NCBI RefSeq assembly: GCF_017921835.1
Contig: NZ_JAGEMN010000004.1
Coordinates: 124,001 to 188,000 of the forward strand
Length of the DNA: 64,000 bases
Source: Sporosarcina sp. 6E9
Lineage (GTDB): Bacteria; Bacillota; Bacilli; Bacillales_A; Planococcaceae
Reading direction: 5' to 3'
The notes beneath the pieces are model-generated. The model searched no databases, was not told the DNA's origin, and saw nothing but the letters and a program-made list of their open reading frames with translations. The position numbers and the translations under genes are program-made. This document shows positions 1 through 8,400 of this stretch, in pieces. How positions within the stretch are numbered: position 1 is the stretch's first letter; each line of letters begins with the position of its first letter.

Positions 1-291
1 TAGCGCTGGTTCTTTGAAAAATTCACCTTCGCGAATCGATTTATTGATTCGGGTTAAATTTTGATAGACGATGCGCCCAGCGCCAATGTTCAAATGTCCA
101 ACTTCGGAGTTTCCCATTTGACCTTCAGGTAATCCAACGGCTTCACCGCAAGCCGTTAGTGTCGTATGTGGGTACTCGTTCCAAAGCTTATCGAAGTTTG
201 GTTTACGGGCTTGTGAAACTGCATTCCCGTAATTTTCTTCACGCAGTCCAAATCCGTCCAAGATAATGAGTGCTACTGGACTTTTACTCAT
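1..291 (-). CDS. gpmI: 2,3-bisphosphoglycerate-independent phosphoglycerate mutase, N-terminal part (cut by window edge)
   Basis: This enzyme interconverts 3- and 2-phosphoglycerate in glycolysis. Only the first 97 codons are in the window. The reading begins [15 protein letters not shown], which carries the metal-binding Asp of the alkaline-phosphatase-superfamily phosphatase domain, followed by the family motif [17 protein letters not shown] with the catalytic Ser. The ATG overlaps the last 8 bp of tpiA (ATGAGTAA), so the two are translationally coupled. It is the last visible gene of the cggR-gap-pgk-tpiA-gpmI operon; eno would be expected next outside the window. Confidence 0.95.
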   Translation of the reverse strand, partial: MSKSPVALIILDGFGLREENYGNAVSQARKPNFDKLWNEYPHTTLTACGEAVGLPEGQMGNSEVGHLNIGAGRIVYQNLTRINKSIREGEFFKEPAL

Positions 292-1045
292 TAGCGCCCG
301 CCTCGATCAATTTAATGAACGATGCAGGTTCTAAGCTTGCACCGCCAACAAGTGCTCCGTCAATATGCTCTTTGGAAAGGAGTTCTTCAACATTTCCTGG
401 ATTTACACTACCGCCGTATTGGATTCGAACAGCGTCCGCTACTTCTTCGCCGTAGAGTTCTCCAACCGTTTCGCGAACCGCTTTACACACTTCATTCGCA
501 TCATCGGCAGTCGCCGTTTTTCCAGTACCTATCGCCCAAATCGGTTCATAAGCGATGACCGCATTTTTAACGTTCGTTCCATCAACTTCCTTGAAAGCTT
601 CTTTTACTTGGTGAGAAACTTTTTCGACAGTTGTGTGGCTTTCGCGTTCTTCGAGCGTTTCTCCGACACAAACAATTGGCGTTAGGCCGTATTCAAAAGC
701 CGCATGCACTTTTTCGTTTACAGTTTGATCTGTTTCATTGTAATACTCACGACGTTCCGAGTGGCCAAGAACGACATAATTAACACCGACGCTTTTCAAC
801 ATCGCTGGGCTTACTTCACCTGTAAATGCACCTTCTTTTTCTGAATGCATCGTTTGTGCACCGATGTTCAAGGCAGAACCTTCAGTAAGTTCAACAAGTT
901 TTGTCAGATAGAGTGCTGGCGCACAAACAATTGCTTCGACACGATCCGATACTGGTAATTTACCTTTTACTTCTTCAGCAAATTTCTCTGCTTCCTCAGC
1001 TGTTTTATACATTTTCCAATTTCCTGCAATAATACGTTTTCGCAA
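284..1045 (-). CDS. tpiA: Triosephosphate isomerase
   Basis: Interconverts dihydroxyacetone phosphate and glyceraldehyde 3-phosphate in the cytoplasm. The 253-residue TIM barrel is of normal length. Active-site residues are Lys11 (NWKM), His95 (GHSERR) and Glu167 ([11 protein letters not shown]), with the phosphate-binding loop YGGSV near the end. The start is TTG, chosen because GGAGGGG lies 8 nt upstream. It lies 17 bp after pgk and overlaps gpmI by 8 bp, as part of the CggR-controlled glycolytic operon. Confidence 0.97.
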   Translation of the reverse strand: MRKRIIAGNWKMYKTAEEAEKFAEEVKGKLPVSDRVEAIVCAPALYLTKLVELTEGSALNIGAQTMHSEKEGAFTGEVSPAMLKSVGVNYVVLGHSERREYYNETDQTVNEKVHAAFEYGLTPIVCVGETLEERESHTTVEKVSHQVKEAFKEVDGTNVKNAVIAYEPIWAIGTGKTATADDANEVCKAVRETVGELYGEEVADAVRIQYGGSVNPGNVEELLSKEHIDGALVGGASLEPASFIKLIEAGANE

Positions 1046-1062
1046 AGTGTATTCCCCTCCGA

Positions 1063-2247
1063 TTAGTTATCGTCTAGTGCTGTAACACCTGGTAGATCTT
1101 TACCCTCCATAAATTCAAGGGATGCGCCGCCGCCTGTCGAAATATGATCCATCTTTTCTCCGACGTTAAACTTTTCAACCGCTGCAGCAGAATCTCCGCC
1201 GCCAATGACTGTATAACCGTTCGTGTCAGCCATCGCTTCGGCAACCCGTTTCGTTCCATTTTCAAACGGTTTAAGTTCAAACACGCCCATTGGACCATTC
1301 CAAATAATCAAGTTCGATTTTGCAATAACATCCGCATAAAGATCTGCCGTTTTCGGACCGATATCGAGTCCTTCCCAATCCTTTGGAATCGCGTTCAAAT
1401 CTACAACCTCTGTGTTTGCATCCGCGGAAAAGTCATCCGCAACCACTACATCGATTGGCAGATAGAGCTTCACGCCATTTTTTTCGGCTTTCTCCATGAA
1501 TGAGCGCGCAAGATCCATCTTGTCTTCTTCAAGTAAGGATTTTCCTATTTCATACCCTTGCGCCTTCAAAAACGTATATGAAAGACCGCCGCCGATAATC
1601 AAGTTATCTACTATGTCTAGTAAATGATCAATAACACCAATTTTATCTTTAACTTTTGCCCCACCAATAATCGCAGTGAATGGACGCTCTGGTTTTGAAA
1701 GTGCTTTACCAAGAACATCTAGCTCTTTTTCAAGCAACAAGCCCGCTACAGCAGGAAGATGTTCTGCAATGCCCGATGTCGTTGCATGTGCACGGTGTGC
1801 AGCTCCAAAAGCATCATTGACAAAGACATCTGCCAATTTCGCAAATTCTTTTGCTAATTCCGGGTCGTTTTTTTCTTCGCCTGCATGGAAACGCACGTTT
1901 TCAAGAAGGATAACGTCTCCATTTCCCATTTCTGAAATCGCATTTTCGACAGCTTCGCCGATTGACTCGTCCAACTTTTGTACAGGTTTATCAATCAGTT
2001 CTGCTAGTTTATTGCCAGCTTCAGTGAGACGCATTTCTTCATTAACTTCACCTTTTGGTCGTCCGAGATGGCTTGCCAGGATTACCTTGGCACCCTGATC
2101 TGTTAAGTAGTTTATTGTCGGTATGGCTGCACGTATTCTTGTGTCATCCGTAACGTTCCCATCTTCCATTGGCACGTTAAAATCTACTCGGCAAAAAACG
2201 CGTTTGCCTTTAAGTTCAATGTCTTTCATCGTCTTTTTTGACTTCAT
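1063..2247 (-). CDS. pgk: Phosphoglycerate kinase
   Basis: Transfers phosphate from 1,3-bisphosphoglycerate to ADP, the first ATP-yielding step of glycolysis. The longest frame runs up to a TTG at 2265, but the SD GGAGGTGG lies inside that extension. The ATG at 2247 ([15 protein letters not shown]) is therefore the start, giving 394 residues, the usual Bacillus length. Visible family motifs are [16 protein letters not shown] and the C-terminal nucleotide loop [13 protein letters not shown]. An intrinsic terminator separates it from gap, so pgk and the genes after it depend on read-through or on another promoter. Confidence 0.97.
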   Translation of the reverse strand: MKSKKTMKDIELKGKRVFCRVDFNVPMEDGNVTDDTRIRAAIPTINYLTDQGAKVILASHLGRPKGEVNEEMRLTEAGNKLAELIDKPVQKLDESIGEAVENAISEMGNGDVILLENVRFHAGEEKNDPELAKEFAKLADVFVNDAFGAAHRAHATTSGIAEHLPAVAGLLLEKELDVLGKALSKPERPFTAIIGGAKVKDKIGVIDHLLDIVDNLIIGGGLSYTFLKAQGYEIGKSLLEEDKMDLARSFMEKAEKNGVKLYLPIDVVVADDFSADANTEVVDLNAIPKDWEGLDIGPKTADLYADVIAKSNLIIWNGPMGVFELKPFENGTKRVAEAMADTNGYTVIGGGDSAAAVEKFNVGEKMDHISTGGGASLEFMEGKDLPGVTALDDN

Positions 2248-2269
2248 GAATTTAGCCACCTCCAAGTTT

Positions 2270-2301
2270 AATTAAAAAGAAGGAACGGGGTACCCCGCTC
2301 C
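2270..2301 (-). terminator. Intrinsic terminator between gap and pgk
   Basis: On the minus strand GGAGCGGG and CCCGTTCC form an 8-9 bp stem with a tiny loop, followed by TTCTTTTTAAT. It lies inside the glycolytic operon, so it probably lowers transcription of pgk-tpiA-gpmI relative to cggR-gap. Confidence 0.75.
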
Positions 2302-2347
2302 TCTTACCCATTACCATTATAAGGGGTTGTAATCGTTATGGCTATGA

Positions 2348-3355
2348 TTATAGACCTTTGCTGTGCATAAGAAGCGCTAAGTCGATACAACGTGCTGAAT
2401 ATGCTGTTTCATTGTCGTACCATGAAATAACTTTCACCATGTTATCTCCCATAACCATTGTAGATAGTCCGTCTACTGTTGATGAAGATGGGTTACCATT
2501 GTAATCGATTGACACAAGTGGTAGGTCAGAATAGACAAGGATGTCTTTCAACTCATTTTCAGATGCGTCTTTAAATGCATTGTTCACATCTTCAGCTGTT
2601 ACTTCTTTGTCAAGTTCTGCTACAAAGTCAACCATTGAAACGTTTGGTGTAGGTACGCGAACTGCCATACCGTCTAATTTTCCTTCTAACTCAGGAATAA
2701 CTTTCGTTACTGCTGATGCAGCACCTGTCGTTGTTGGAATCATTGATTCAGCTGCAGCACGCGCACGTCGGTAATCTGAATGTGGTAGGTCAAGCAGGTG
2801 TTGGTCGTTTGTATAAGCGTGAATTGTTGTCATTAAACCACGTTTAACACCAAATTTGTCATTCAATACTTTTACAACTGGTGCAAGACAGTTTGTCGTA
2901 CATGAAGCATTTGAAACAATATTATCATTTGCTGGATCGTAATCCTCATGGTTAACGCCCATTACGATTGTCGTAACATCGCCTTTTGCTGGTGCAGAAC
3001 AGATTACTTTCTTCGCGCCTGCTTCAAGGTGTTTTGCAAGTGATTCTTGGTCTGTGAATCTTCCTGTTGATTCAACGACAACGTCTACGCCGATTTCTCC
3101 CCAAGGTAGTGCTGCAGGGTCTCTTTCTTCATATACGCGAATTTTCTTACCGTTTACAACTAAGTCTTCGCCGTCTGCGCTTACTTCTGCGTCGAACGTA
3201 CCGTGAACGGAGTCATACTTTAGAAGATGAGCAAGCATTTTCGCATCTGTTAAGTCGTTAATTGCTACAATTTCAATTTCCTCTGATTTTAGTGCTTCGC
3301 GGAATACTACGCGTCCAATTCTTCCGAATCCGTTAATTGCTAATTTTAATGTCAT
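2348..3355 (-). CDS. gap: Glyceraldehyde-3-phosphate dehydrogenase, NAD-type (GapA class)
   Basis: Oxidises glyceraldehyde 3-phosphate to 1,3-bisphosphoglycerate using NAD. The 335 residues begin with the Rossmann motif INGFGRIGR. Catalytic Cys152 lies in SNASCTTNCLAP and His179 in TTIHAYTND. Asp34 in AINDLTD is typical of NAD-preferring glycolytic enzymes rather than the NADP-using gluconeogenic GapB. The SD is GGAGGAATAAATA-ATG. It lies 44 bp after the repressor gene cggR, which fits the conserved cggR-gapA operon start. Confidence 0.97.
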   Translation of the reverse strand: MTLKLAINGFGRIGRVVFREALKSEEIEIVAINDLTDAKMLAHLLKYDSVHGTFDAEVSADGEDLVVNGKKIRVYEERDPAALPWGEIGVDVVVESTGRFTDQESLAKHLEAGAKKVICSAPAKGDVTTIVMGVNHEDYDPANDNIVSNASCTTNCLAPVVKVLNDKFGVKRGLMTTIHAYTNDQHLLDLPHSDYRRARAAAESMIPTTTGAASAVTKVIPELEGKLDGMAVRVPTPNVSMVDFVAELDKEVTAEDVNNAFKDASENELKDILVYSDLPLVSIDYNGNPSSSTVDGLSTMVMGDNMVKVISWYDNETAYSARCIDLALLMHSKGL

Positions 3356-3399
3356 TATTTATTCCTCCATATATTGTTTTTTATCTTTTATAACTATTG

Positions 3400-4431
3400 T
3401 TATTGTGTCAATAAGTTAACCATTTCATTCGCGGCACCTTCGTCTGTGACAAGAACCGTTTGCTTCGGTGCTGAAGCCATATACGATAATATCGCTTCGG
3501 CTTTACTTCTTCCACCTGCAATTGCAATGGGAAGCGGTACTCTTTTCAATTGTTCGGGACGTATGCCTACCGTTCGAAGGCGATGTACTACTTTACCCGT
3601 TCTGTCAAAATAATAACCAAAAGCTTCTCCTTTGGCGCCTTCCTCTTTAAGCATGTGCCTTTCTTCGGCATCTGAACCACGAAGATTCGCCATCGTTTGT
3701 GCATCGCCAATGCCATGCAATACACAGTCTACTTTTTCGTAAAGCTGAATCATTTTTAAAACGGATGGTTCTTTTCGGAAAGCTTCATGCGCTTCTTCGC
3801 TAAGCGATTCTGGATAATGGAAAGTATTGTATGTCCCTCCGCACGCTTCGGCAAAGGATGCTGCTATGACGTTTGCCTGCAATCCAATATCTTCGCCGAC
3901 TCCGCCTCTTGCCGCTACAAACAATAATTCCCTAGCATGATTCATCTTGTTTATATAGTTCGGAATCGATGCAACTGTACTTCCGCCTGTTACAGCGATA
4001 GTTACCCCATCTCCCAGCTCAGAAACAAACACTTTGGCCGCAGCCATTCCGAGCAAGTTCTTTGTCCCGCCGTCCGCGTCGCTGTTACCAGCTACGACTT
4101 TGACAGATCGCACGCCAAGAAGATTTGTTAATCGTGTCGCTAATGCAACACGTCCTGACCATTTTTCCATTGGCAATTCGAGTGCTTCAAGTACATTATT
4201 ACCTTCTGCTGTTATAGTCGTTCCGTTTTTGGCAACACTGATTAAATGCTGTTCTCGTAAAAAATCCATCATCGTACGCGTTTCACGTTCCGACAACCCG
4301 GACATCTCACCGAGTAAACGTCTTCCAATCGGTCCAGCCACCTTCACGTATTTCAGCATTCGGTATCTTTCCTGCATGACTTCCATCATTTCGGGCACAA
4401 GCTTACTTTGGGCTTCCATCGAATACTCCAA
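3400..4431 (-). CDS. cggR: Central glycolytic genes regulator CggR (SorC/DeoR family repressor)
   Basis: Represses its own operon; in B. subtilis fructose-1,6-bisphosphate is the inducer. The frame extends to a GTG at 4452, but GGAGGTGG lies 7 nt before a TTG at 4431. That start gives 343 residues, close to the 340 of B. subtilis CggR. Residues ~15-70 form a winged helix (KVAGPIGRRLLGEMSGLSER), and the remainder is a sugar-binding domain with the glycine-rich AVTGGSTVASIPN, LLFVAARGGVGEDI and VTDEGAANEM segments. A double operator (4456-4491) sits just upstream, between the promoter and the start. Confidence 0.95.
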   Translation of the reverse strand: MEYSMEAQSKLVPEMMEVMQERYRMLKYVKVAGPIGRRLLGEMSGLSERETRTMMDFLREQHLISVAKNGTTITAEGNNVLEALELPMEKWSGRVALATRLTNLLGVRSVKVVAGNSDADGGTKNLLGMAAAKVFVSELGDGVTIAVTGGSTVASIPNYINKMNHARELLFVAARGGVGEDIGLQANVIAASFAEACGGTYNTFHYPESLSEEAHEAFRKEPSVLKMIQLYEKVDCVLHGIGDAQTMANLRGSDAEERHMLKEEGAKGEAFGYYFDRTGKVVHRLRTVGIRPEQLKRVPLPIAIAGGRSKAEAILSYMASAPKQTVLVTDEGAANEMVNLLTQ

Positions 4432-4455
4432 AGTATTACCACCTCCAACCACCAG

Positions 4456-4491
4456 GACGAAAAGCGTCCCACGCGAATTAAAAACGTCCCA
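4456..4491 (-). promoter_or_regulatory. CggR operator (two direct half-sites, 20-bp period)
   Basis: Reading the minus strand: TGGGAC-N6-AATT-N4-TGGGAC-N6-CGTC. The B. subtilis CggR operator is CGGGAC-N6-TGTC-N4-CGGGAC-N6-TGTC, so the spacing is identical and both GGGAC cores are kept. It lies about 35-70 nt downstream of the predicted transcription start, consistent with the roadblock-type repression known for CggR. Confidence 0.85.
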
Positions 4492-4532
4492 CCTACAGCA
4501 AAAAAATAGGATGAATTTTTATTCCTAAACAA

Positions 4533-4561
4533 AGTATAGTTCTTTTTCTCTGACAGTTCAA
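4533..4561 (-). promoter_or_regulatory. SigA-type promoter of the cggR operon
   Basis: -35 TTGAAC (4556-4561), 17-bp spacer, -10 TATACT (4533-4538) on the minus strand. It lies directly upstream of the CggR operator and the cggR TTG start. Confidence 0.85.
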
Positions 4562-4584
4562 ATAAAAAGCCTATGATTATCTAT

Positions 4585-4812
4585 TCAAAACAATTCAACG
4601 ATGTCAACGAAGCCGATATTTCCATATAATAATACATCTCCGTCTTTTTCAATGACAGGTACCATCAGCATATATTTTTCATGGAGATCATCATCCGATT
4701 GAATATCGACCTCTGTCCATGTAAAGGGGAAATCTTCTTGTACAAGCTGCATCATTAACTTGGCCTCGTCACATAGTCCACAATTTGGTTTTGTATAGAA
4801 CGTGACATGCAT
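4585..4812 (-). CDS. Glutaredoxin-family thiol protein
   Basis: A 75-residue thioredoxin-fold protein starting MHVTFYTKPNCGLCDEAK, with the redox motif C-G-L-C at residues ~10-13 and the conserved VPVI containing the cis-Pro in the second half. This is the short glutaredoxin-like (DUF836) type, probably a cytoplasmic thiol-disulfide exchanger of unknown partner. The open frame starts at 4860, but GTGGTGAT lies just before the ATG at 4812, so the shorter start is chosen. It lies just upstream of cggR, separated by the cggR promoter. Confidence 0.75.
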   Translation of the reverse strand: MHVTFYTKPNCGLCDEAKLMMQLVQEDFPFTWTEVDIQSDDDLHEKYMLMVPVIEKDGDVLLYGNIGFVDIVELF

Positions 4813-4844
4813 TTTTATCACCACTCTTTTATGTCCAGTATAAA

Positions 4845-4881
4845 GTAAAAATCGCGGCATGCCTAAGAAATAGCATGCCGC
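4845..4881 (-). terminator. Terminator of the lemA-TPM operon
   Basis: A perfect 9-bp inverted repeat GCGGCATGC / GCATGCCGC (4854-4862 and 4873-4881), with the T-run GATTTTTACTTT following on the minus strand. Confidence 0.8.
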
Positions 4882-4896
4882 TTGTTTGAATATTTA

Positions 4897-5688
4897 TTAC
4901 CAACGTCCACCTGCGCCGCCACCGCCGGTAGAACCTCCGCCGCCGCCGCGGAAGCCTCCACCGCCTCCGAAACCGCCGCCTGAACTACCACCACCAAATG
5001 AGCCGGGCATGAATATAGGGCCACCGCCCCTGCGTCCGCCGGAGCCGCCACTTCCTCCTCCACCACCACGACTTCTCATGGTGAATAAAATAATGACGAC
5101 GATAATAACAATGATTGGAAACGGAAGACCTGTATCGGAATCCTCTTCATAACTTTCACTTACCTGCACGGGCGCAAATTCTCCATCCCAATTGTATTCT
5201 TTCGCAATTTCATTAAAAAGCGCTTTATACGTATTCATGATCCCTAGATCGAATTTCCCTTCCTTCATATAAGGGAATGCGTATTGATCGCGGATCCTCC
5301 CAATCTTTCCATCGGGTAAAGCACCTTCCAAACCGTAGCCTGTGGAAATCCACAATGCGCCATCATTCGGGGCGACAAGAAAAAGCACCCCATTGTTTTC
5401 CGCCTTTTGGCCAATTCCATACTCGCGGAATACTTTTACTGAATAATCTTCAATCGCATCGCCTTCAAGTGAATTAACAGTCATCACAACGAGTTGGGCA
5501 CCGGTTGCATCCTCAAGTTGCATCCCGTAATTGACGAGTTCTTCTTTTTGCTCTGCATTTAGCAGATTCGCGAAATCTTGCACGTAAATATGACCTACTG
5601 GTTTGGGAATATCAGCTGCATAAGCGGTTGATGAAATCGTAAATAGTAAGCAAAATACAATCAAAGATCGAAGCATTTTGCTAATCAC
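4897..5688 (-). CDS. TPM-domain (YgcG-type) secreted/membrane protein with glycine-rich tail
   Basis: 263 residues. Residues 1-24 are a signal peptide ending AYAA. Residues ~30-150 form a TPM (DUF477) domain, recognisable by YVQDFANLL, GAQLVVMTV, YGIGQKAENNGVLFLVA and WISTGYGLEGALPDG. A transmembrane helix follows at ~188-203, then a tail of about 55 residues made almost only of Gly, Ser, Arg and Phe. TPM proteins are often encoded next to LemA, as here, and the pair is thought to act at the membrane; the biochemical role is not established. The GTG start overlaps the lemA stop (GTGA), with GGAG 10 nt upstream. An ATG at 5676 is the alternative start. Confidence 0.85.
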   Translation of the reverse strand: MISKMLRSLIVFCLLFTISSTAYAADIPKPVGHIYVQDFANLLNAEQKEELVNYGMQLEDATGAQLVVMTVNSLEGDAIEDYSVKVFREYGIGQKAENNGVLFLVAPNDGALWISTGYGLEGALPDGKIGRIRDQYAFPYMKEGKFDLGIMNTYKALFNEIAKEYNWDGEFAPVQVSESYEEDSDTGLPFPIIVIIVVIILFTMRSRGGGGGSGGSGGRRGGGPIFMPGSFGGGSSGGGFGGGGGFRGGGGGSTGGGGAGGRW

Positions 5689-6263
5689 TTCTTATCATCT
5701 CCAAAATCGACCTTAGGAACCTCTTTCGCAGCTTCATCCGCTTTAAAGTATTCTTTTTCATCAAATCCAAATATAGATGCCGTCAGATTCCCCGGAAAAC
5801 GTTTCACTCGTTTATTGAATGTAGCCACTTCAGTATTATAGTCTTGACGTGCGACACCGATTCGGTTTTCGGTTCCAGCAAGCTCATCCATTAATTGACG
5901 GAAGTTTTCATTCGCTTTTAAATCAGGGTAGTTTTCTACAACTACTAATAATCTGCTTAATGCGCCTGATAGTTCATCATTAGCCGCCGCTTGCTCTTCA
6001 GGCCCTTGTGCCCCCGCTAGTCTTGCACGCGCATCTGAAATATCTCCAATAACTTCTTTCTCATGCTCTGCAAATCCTTTTACCGTATTCACTAAGTTCG
6101 GGATTAAGTCCATTCTTCTTTGCAATTGGTTCTCGACTTGCGCATAAGATGCGTCTACATTTTCTTCCAACGTCACAAACTTGTTATAGCTAGGAACAAG
6201 CATCACGCCGAGAAGTACAAGTATGACTACAATTATGGCAATCGGTCCTAGTACTTTTCTCAA
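5685..6263 (-). CDS. lemA: LemA family membrane protein
   Basis: Single N-terminal transmembrane helix (VLGPIAIIVVILVLLGVML) followed by the cytoplasmic or extracytoplasmic four-helix LemA domain, with the family segments YNKFVTLEENVDASYAQVENQLQRR (in part) and LIPNLVNTVKGFA. The open frame begins at 6278, but GGAGAG lies 7 nt before a TTG at 6263. That start gives 192 residues and puts the membrane helix at the N-terminus, as in homologues. It is translationally coupled to the TPM-domain gene. Function is not established for this family. Confidence 0.88.
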   Translation of the reverse strand: MRKVLGPIAIIVVILVLLGVMLVPSYNKFVTLEENVDASYAQVENQLQRRMDLIPNLVNTVKGFAEHEKEVIGDISDARARLAGAQGPEEQAAANDELSGALSRLLVVVENYPDLKANENFRQLMDELAGTENRIGVARQDYNTEVATFNKRVKRFPGNLTASIFGFDEKEYFKADEAAKEVPKVDFGDDKK

Positions 6264-6282
6264 GCTACCACTCTCCATTCAT

Positions 6283-6312
6283 TTTATAAGTACTTTACCC
6301 ATATGAAACCAA
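6283..6312 (-). promoter_or_regulatory. Probable promoter of lemA
   Basis: -35-like TTGGTT (6307-6312), 18-bp spacer, -10 TATAAA (6283-6288), about 20 bp before the TTG start. The -35 is weak. Confidence 0.45.
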
Positions 6313-6373
6313 TTAATAAACTATCGGCTAATAAACTATACGATTCATGTGTTTAAAATGTTTCATTTTCCAA

Positions 6374-6405
6374 CAAAAAAAGTCGCCCCAAAATTCAGGA
6401 CGACT
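6374..6405 (-). terminator. Terminator of the dpp-ykf operon
   Basis: On the minus strand AGTCGTCC and GGGCGACT form a stem (6381-6405) followed by seven T. The ykfD stop codon lies in the first arm. Confidence 0.85.
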
Positions 6406-7408
6406 CTGCATGAACGGGAATTGCATCATTTCTTAACATCACTTGTTCATCATGGAGATGACATGCCACGAAATGCCCGTCATCTTTTTCCAACCAATCC
6501 GGCTTCAATTCTGCGCAGACATCCATTGCATAAGGGCAACGCGTTCGAAATACGCAACCAGAAGGCGGATTAATCGGGCTGGGAAGTTCCCCTTTCAACA
6601 AAATCCTTTCACGTGATTCTTCTATATCCGGGTCTGGAATCGGTATTGCTGATAACAGTGCTTGTGTGTATGGATGAAGCGGTTTGTCATACAACGCTGC
6701 ACTTGTTGTGAGTTCCATCATATGCCCCAAATACATAACGCCGATTCGGTCAGAAATGTATTTCACCATTGACAAATCATGGGCGATGAATAAATATGTC
6801 AATCCCTTTTCGCGTTGCAGTCGTTGAAGAAGTTTAACAACTTGCGCTTGAACAGATACATCTAGTGCAGAAATCGGTTCATCTGCAATGATAAATTCCG
6901 GATCCAATGCTAGTGAACGCGCAATGCCGATTCGCTGACGTTGCCCGCCTGAAAACTCATGCGGATAGCGGTTCGCATGATCCCGATTTAAACCGACGTC
7001 TTCGAGCAATTCGTTTACTTTGGCTCGCATTTCTGCTTTCGTTTTATACATGCCGTGGATTTGCATCGGCTCCGCAATAATATCGAAAACCGTTGAACGG
7101 GGATTCAATGATGCGTATGGATCTTGGAATATCATTTGCATTTTTTTAAGAAAATCATGGCGCTCTTTGCCGGTCATGTCATGAACACTTTGCCCATCGT
7201 ATAACACTTCGCCTTCGGTTTTATTATAAAGACCTAAAATAGTTCTACCTGCAGTCGATTTCCCGCATCCCGACTCACCGACAAGCCCGAAGGTTTCCCC
7301 TTTTTTAATATCGAAACGGATCCCATCCACAGCTTTGAGTTGCTCGCCGCGCCCCACATCGAAATAGCGTTTCAATCCCTTCACTGATAACAAAAACTCT
7401 TCTGTCAC
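6395..7408 (-). CDS. ykfD: Oligopeptide ABC transporter ATP-binding protein (YkfD/OppF type)
   Basis: 337 residues, an ATPase subunit of a peptide importer. Walker A is GESGCGKST, the ABC signature FSGGQRQR, Walker B FIIADEP and the H-loop AHDLS. The C-terminal oligopeptide-transporter extension carries the cysteine cluster CVFRTRCPYAMDVC...C typical of OppD/OppF/DppD-type subunits. The GTG start overlaps the ykfC stop (GTGA). In B. subtilis ykfD is the last gene of the same dpp-ykf cluster; here it would give the dpp transporter a second ATPase beside DppD, forming the usual DppD/DppF-like pair. Confidence 0.9.
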   Translation of the reverse strand: MTEEFLLSVKGLKRYFDVGRGEQLKAVDGIRFDIKKGETFGLVGESGCGKSTAGRTILGLYNKTEGEVLYDGQSVHDMTGKERHDFLKKMQMIFQDPYASLNPRSTVFDIIAEPMQIHGMYKTKAEMRAKVNELLEDVGLNRDHANRYPHEFSGGQRQRIGIARSLALDPEFIIADEPISALDVSVQAQVVKLLQRLQREKGLTYLFIAHDLSMVKYISDRIGVMYLGHMMELTTSAALYDKPLHPYTQALLSAIPIPDPDIEESRERILLKGELPSPINPPSGCVFRTRCPYAMDVCAELKPDWLEKDDGHFVACHLHDEQVMLRNDAIPVHAESS

Positions 7409-8328
7409 GTCGTTTCCTCCTTACCATATCTTCGGACACCGCATAGATCAGCTTCTAGGCTTGAGCCTGCAAGTTTCATGAATTCAACCGACTTTCCCGT
7501 CGAATGGGAATGAAGAAGCAACCCATTTCCGAAATAAAATCCGACATGACGAACATTCCCTTTTCCTTTATCATTTGCGAAAAATAGTAAATCACCTTTT
7601 TCCCATTGTTCTGGTTGGTCTAATGGAATTTCAATGCCACTTTTCGCTTGATCACTAGCGTCACGAGGAATGGTATGCCCACATGCTTTGAACATGTTGT
7701 ATGTAAATCCAGAACAATCAAATCCATATGTCGACATGCCACCCCAAAAGTATGGCAAATCTAGATATTCAAGTCCTTTTTCAACTGCGACGGATGATGC
7801 TCGTTTCGGAAACTGATAAATGGACGGTGAACAGTCGACATCACGATTCAAGACATATGCATATCCATCTGGCGTGCAAACACGTAAATATTCGCCTTCC
7901 GCACCGACATACGGCAGCATTGTGTTGAGCGGCACAACTAAAGATGGCACGCCGTCTGTTGTCCATACTTGGGCTTTTCCAGCAGTTACTTTCGCAAAAC
8001 CCTCCGCATGAATCGGTTCTGCTTCTTTCAACTGAGCAAGCGGCACCCATCCTGGATAACCGCGTTCATCTTTTTTCGACGGTTGCCATACAGCGATGAT
8101 CTTCGCCCAATCCCCTTTGGTTTCCTCAACGATAACCGGTTCCCCGTACAACAATTGGGTCTGCACACGATTTCCATCACATAAATCTAACCGTGGTTCA
8201 AAGGGGAGTTTCTCTAGCCATTTTGTCATCTGAACGGGATTCGTTAGTCCAGGCTCATCAATTTCTCGAGCAGATTCGGGCGACGTCCAAACGGTTGCCA
8301 CCGAAACCGCGCAATACCAAGAATTCAT
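7405..8328 (-). CDS. ykfC: Gamma-D-glutamyl-L-diamino acid endopeptidase (NlpC/P60, YkfC type)
   Basis: 307 residues. N-terminal SH3b-like domains (~10-170) are followed by a C-terminal NlpC/P60 domain. The cysteine protease triad is visible: Cys205 in YGFDCSGF, His261 in RHVGFY and His273 in LLHSHSTGKS; the 12-residue spacing of the two His agrees with characterised YkfC. The family cleaves the gamma-D-Glu-diamino acid bond of imported murein peptides carrying a free N-terminal L-Ala. There is no signal peptide, so it acts in the cytoplasm. The start is ATG 8328 because AAGGAG lies 8 nt before it; the longer frame begins with a GTG inside that SD. Coupled to ykfD. Confidence 0.92.
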   Translation of the reverse strand: MNSWYCAVSVATVWTSPESAREIDEPGLTNPVQMTKWLEKLPFEPRLDLCDGNRVQTQLLYGEPVIVEETKGDWAKIIAVWQPSKKDERGYPGWVPLAQLKEAEPIHAEGFAKVTAGKAQVWTTDGVPSLVVPLNTMLPYVGAEGEYLRVCTPDGYAYVLNRDVDCSPSIYQFPKRASSVAVEKGLEYLDLPYFWGGMSTYGFDCSGFTYNMFKACGHTIPRDASDQAKSGIEIPLDQPEQWEKGDLLFFANDKGKGNVRHVGFYFGNGLLLHSHSTGKSVEFMKLAGSSLEADLCGVRRYGKEETT

Positions 8329-8360
8329 TAAGTCCACTCCTTTTTACGCGATAGTATATG

Positions 8361-8392
8361 AATAAAAACGCAGCGCCCCGGAGGACGCCGCG
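8361..8392 (-). terminator. Strong terminator between dppE and ykfC
   Basis: On the minus strand CGCGGCGTCC and GGGCGCTGCG pair over 10 bp with the loop TCCG, then TTTTTATT. It lies within the cluster, just after the dppE stop. Because only ~30 bp separate it from the ykfC start, ykfCD must rely on read-through. Confidence 0.85.
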
Positions 8393-8400
8393 ACTTTCAC

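Noticed and set aside
4886..5152. Proline-rich plus-strand open frame
   Set aside because: It is the complement of the Gly-rich tail codons of the TPM-domain protein.
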